DNA from: Bacteroidota bacterium
GTDB lineage: Bacteria; Bacteroidota; Bacteroidia; Flavobacteriales; Flavobacteriaceae
Length of the DNA stretch: 7,325 bases
Assembly: GCA_022560715.1 (NCBI GenBank)
Contig: JADFSQ010000093.1
Span: forward strand, 1 to 7,325
Reading direction: 5' to 3'
The translations under genes were made by a program, and so were the position numbers. Below the pieces are notes generated by a model that saw nothing but the letters and a program-made list of their open reading frames with translations, was not told the origin of the DNA and did not search any database. This document shows, piece by piece, positions 6,408 to 7,325 of this stretch. Position 1 is the first letter of the stretch. Each line of letters begins with the position of its first letter.

Positions 6408-7325
6408 ATGAAAGATAAAATAGATGCCTTTTTGGATCTTGTAAAAGAGAGAAATAGCAACGAACCAGAATTCTTACAGGCTGTAGAAGAAGTAGCAGAA
6501 GCAGTAATACCTTATATTGTTAGTCAAGAGATTTATAGTGGTAAAAACATCTTATTAAGAATGGTTGAGCCCGAAAGAGTTATTATGTTTCGTGTTGCTT
6601 GGGTTGATGATAAAGGAGAAATAGTTGTAAATAGAGGATATCGAATTCAAATGAATTCGGCAATTGGACCTTATAAAGGAGGTTTGCGTTTTCATCCTTC
6701 AGTAAATTTGAGTATTCTTAAATTTTTAGCTTTTGAGCAAGTATTTAAAAATGCACTAACTACGTTACCAATGGGTGGTGGTAAAGGAGGTTCTGATTTT
6801 GATCCTAAAGGAAAGTCGGATGATGAAATTATGCGTTTTTGCCACGCTTTTATGATAGAATTATCCCGACATATTGGTCCAAATACAGATATCCCTGCTG
6901 GTGATATAGGTGTTGGCGCAAGAGAAATAGGATTTTTGTTTGGAATGTATAAAAAATTACGCAACGAATTTACAGGTGTATTAACTGGAAAAGGGAAAAC
7001 TTGGGGAGGATCATTAATTCGCCCTGAAGCAACTGGTTATGGGACTGTCTATTTTGCCCAAAGTATGCTAAAAACCAAAAACGATACTTTTAGAGATAAA
7101 ATTGTAGTAGTTTCGGGTTCGGGGAATGTTGCTCAATACGCTTGTGAAAAAGCAACTCAATTAGGCGCAAAAGTTGTTACTATGTCTGACTCTTCAGGAT
7201 ATATATATGATGATGAAGGTATTGATGCAGAAAAATTATCGGTTATTATGGTGATTAAAAATGTAAAACGTGGAAGAATAAACGAATATCTTGAAAAATA
7301 TCCAAACGTCAAATTTTTTGCTGGC
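6408..7325 (+). CDS. gdhA: NADP-type glutamate dehydrogenase, first 306 residues (cut by window edge)
   Basis: This cytoplasmic enzyme reversibly aminates 2-oxoglutarate to glutamate with ammonium and NAD(P)H. It matches the hexameric bacterial GdhA type of about 447 residues (as in E. coli), so about two thirds is seen; the reading frame is open to the last base. The N-terminal substrate domain shows K90 in GPYKGGLRFHP, K114 in FKNALTTLPMGGGKGG, the catalytic lysine K126 in that same motif, and the catalytic aspartate D166 in IPAGDIGVGAREIG. KTWGGSLIRPEATGYG (197-212) links to the Rossmann domain, whose dinucleotide motif is SGSGNVAQYA (236-245). SDSSGYIYD (260-268) follows, where a Ser after the strand-end Asp261 fits NADP(H) use. 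The ATG at 6408 gives the usual short N-terminal helix. There is no Shine-Dalgarno sequence, as usual in this phylum. Its neighbour is a divergent outer-membrane protein gene. Confidence 0.96.
   Translation, partial: MKDKIDAFLDLVKERNSNEPEFLQAVEEVAEAVIPYIVSQEIYSGKNILLRMVEPERVIMFRVAWVDDKGEIVVNRGYRIQMNSAIGPYKGGLRFHPSVNLSILKFLAFEQVFKNALTTLPMGGGKGGSDFDPKGKSDDEIMRFCHAFMIELSRHIGPNTDIPAGDIGVGAREIGFLFGMYKKLRNEFTGVLTGKGKTWGGSLIRPEATGYGTVYFAQSMLKTKNDTFRDKIVVVSGSGNVAQYACEKATQLGAKVVTMSDSSGYIYDDEGIDAEKLSVIMVIKNVKRGRINEYLEKYPNVKFFAG

Overview
The window looks like ordinary chromosomal DNA from a member of the Bacteroidota, most likely a marine or soil Flavobacteriaceae. It is AT-rich, its genes lack Shine-Dalgarno sequences, and several upstream regions carry the Bacteroidota-type -7 box TAnnTTTG, two of them with a -33 TTG/TTTG exactly 19 bases upstream. 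One secreted protein has the typical Flavobacteria signal-peptide end (YS|Q), and several products have strongly flavobacterial sequences.

Layout from left to right: the start of yicC, leftward and cut by the window edge; a leftward two-gene unit of an ArsC/Spx-like thioredoxin-fold protein and an EamA/DMT ten-helix transporter, overlapping by 11 bases; a rightward two-gene unit of a DinB-fold protein and a CPA1 Na+/H+ antiporter, 3 bases apart; a leftward lipoprotein with DUF4163/DUF3298-type features; a rightward trans-sulfuration enzyme (cystathionine gamma-synthase or gamma-lyase); a leftward secreted outer-membrane-type protein of the family I recall as THC0290_0291; and the first 306 codons of rightward NADP-type glutamate dehydrogenase, cut by the right edge.

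The genes alternate in direction, giving three divergent control regions (1550-1621, 4042-4220, 6171-6407) and two very tight convergent ends. At 3322-3325 the two stop codons overlap, and at 5361-5363 only 3 bases separate the stops. No gap between genes exceeds 300 bases.

Functionally this is a mixed housekeeping set: RNA turnover (yicC), ion homeostasis (antiporter), sulfur amino acid metabolism (Cys/Met enzyme), ammonium assimilation (gdhA), and several envelope or thiol proteins of unclear role. I saw no tRNA, rRNA, CRISPR array, insertion sequence, phage gene or defence system, and no convincing evidence of a new multi-gene system. The points worth a second look are the back-to-back promoters between the lipoprotein and the Cys/Met enzyme, the long ATG-containing leader of that enzyme, its mixed synthase/lyase residues, the GTG start of the lipoprotein, and the outer-membrane protein paired divergently with gdhA.
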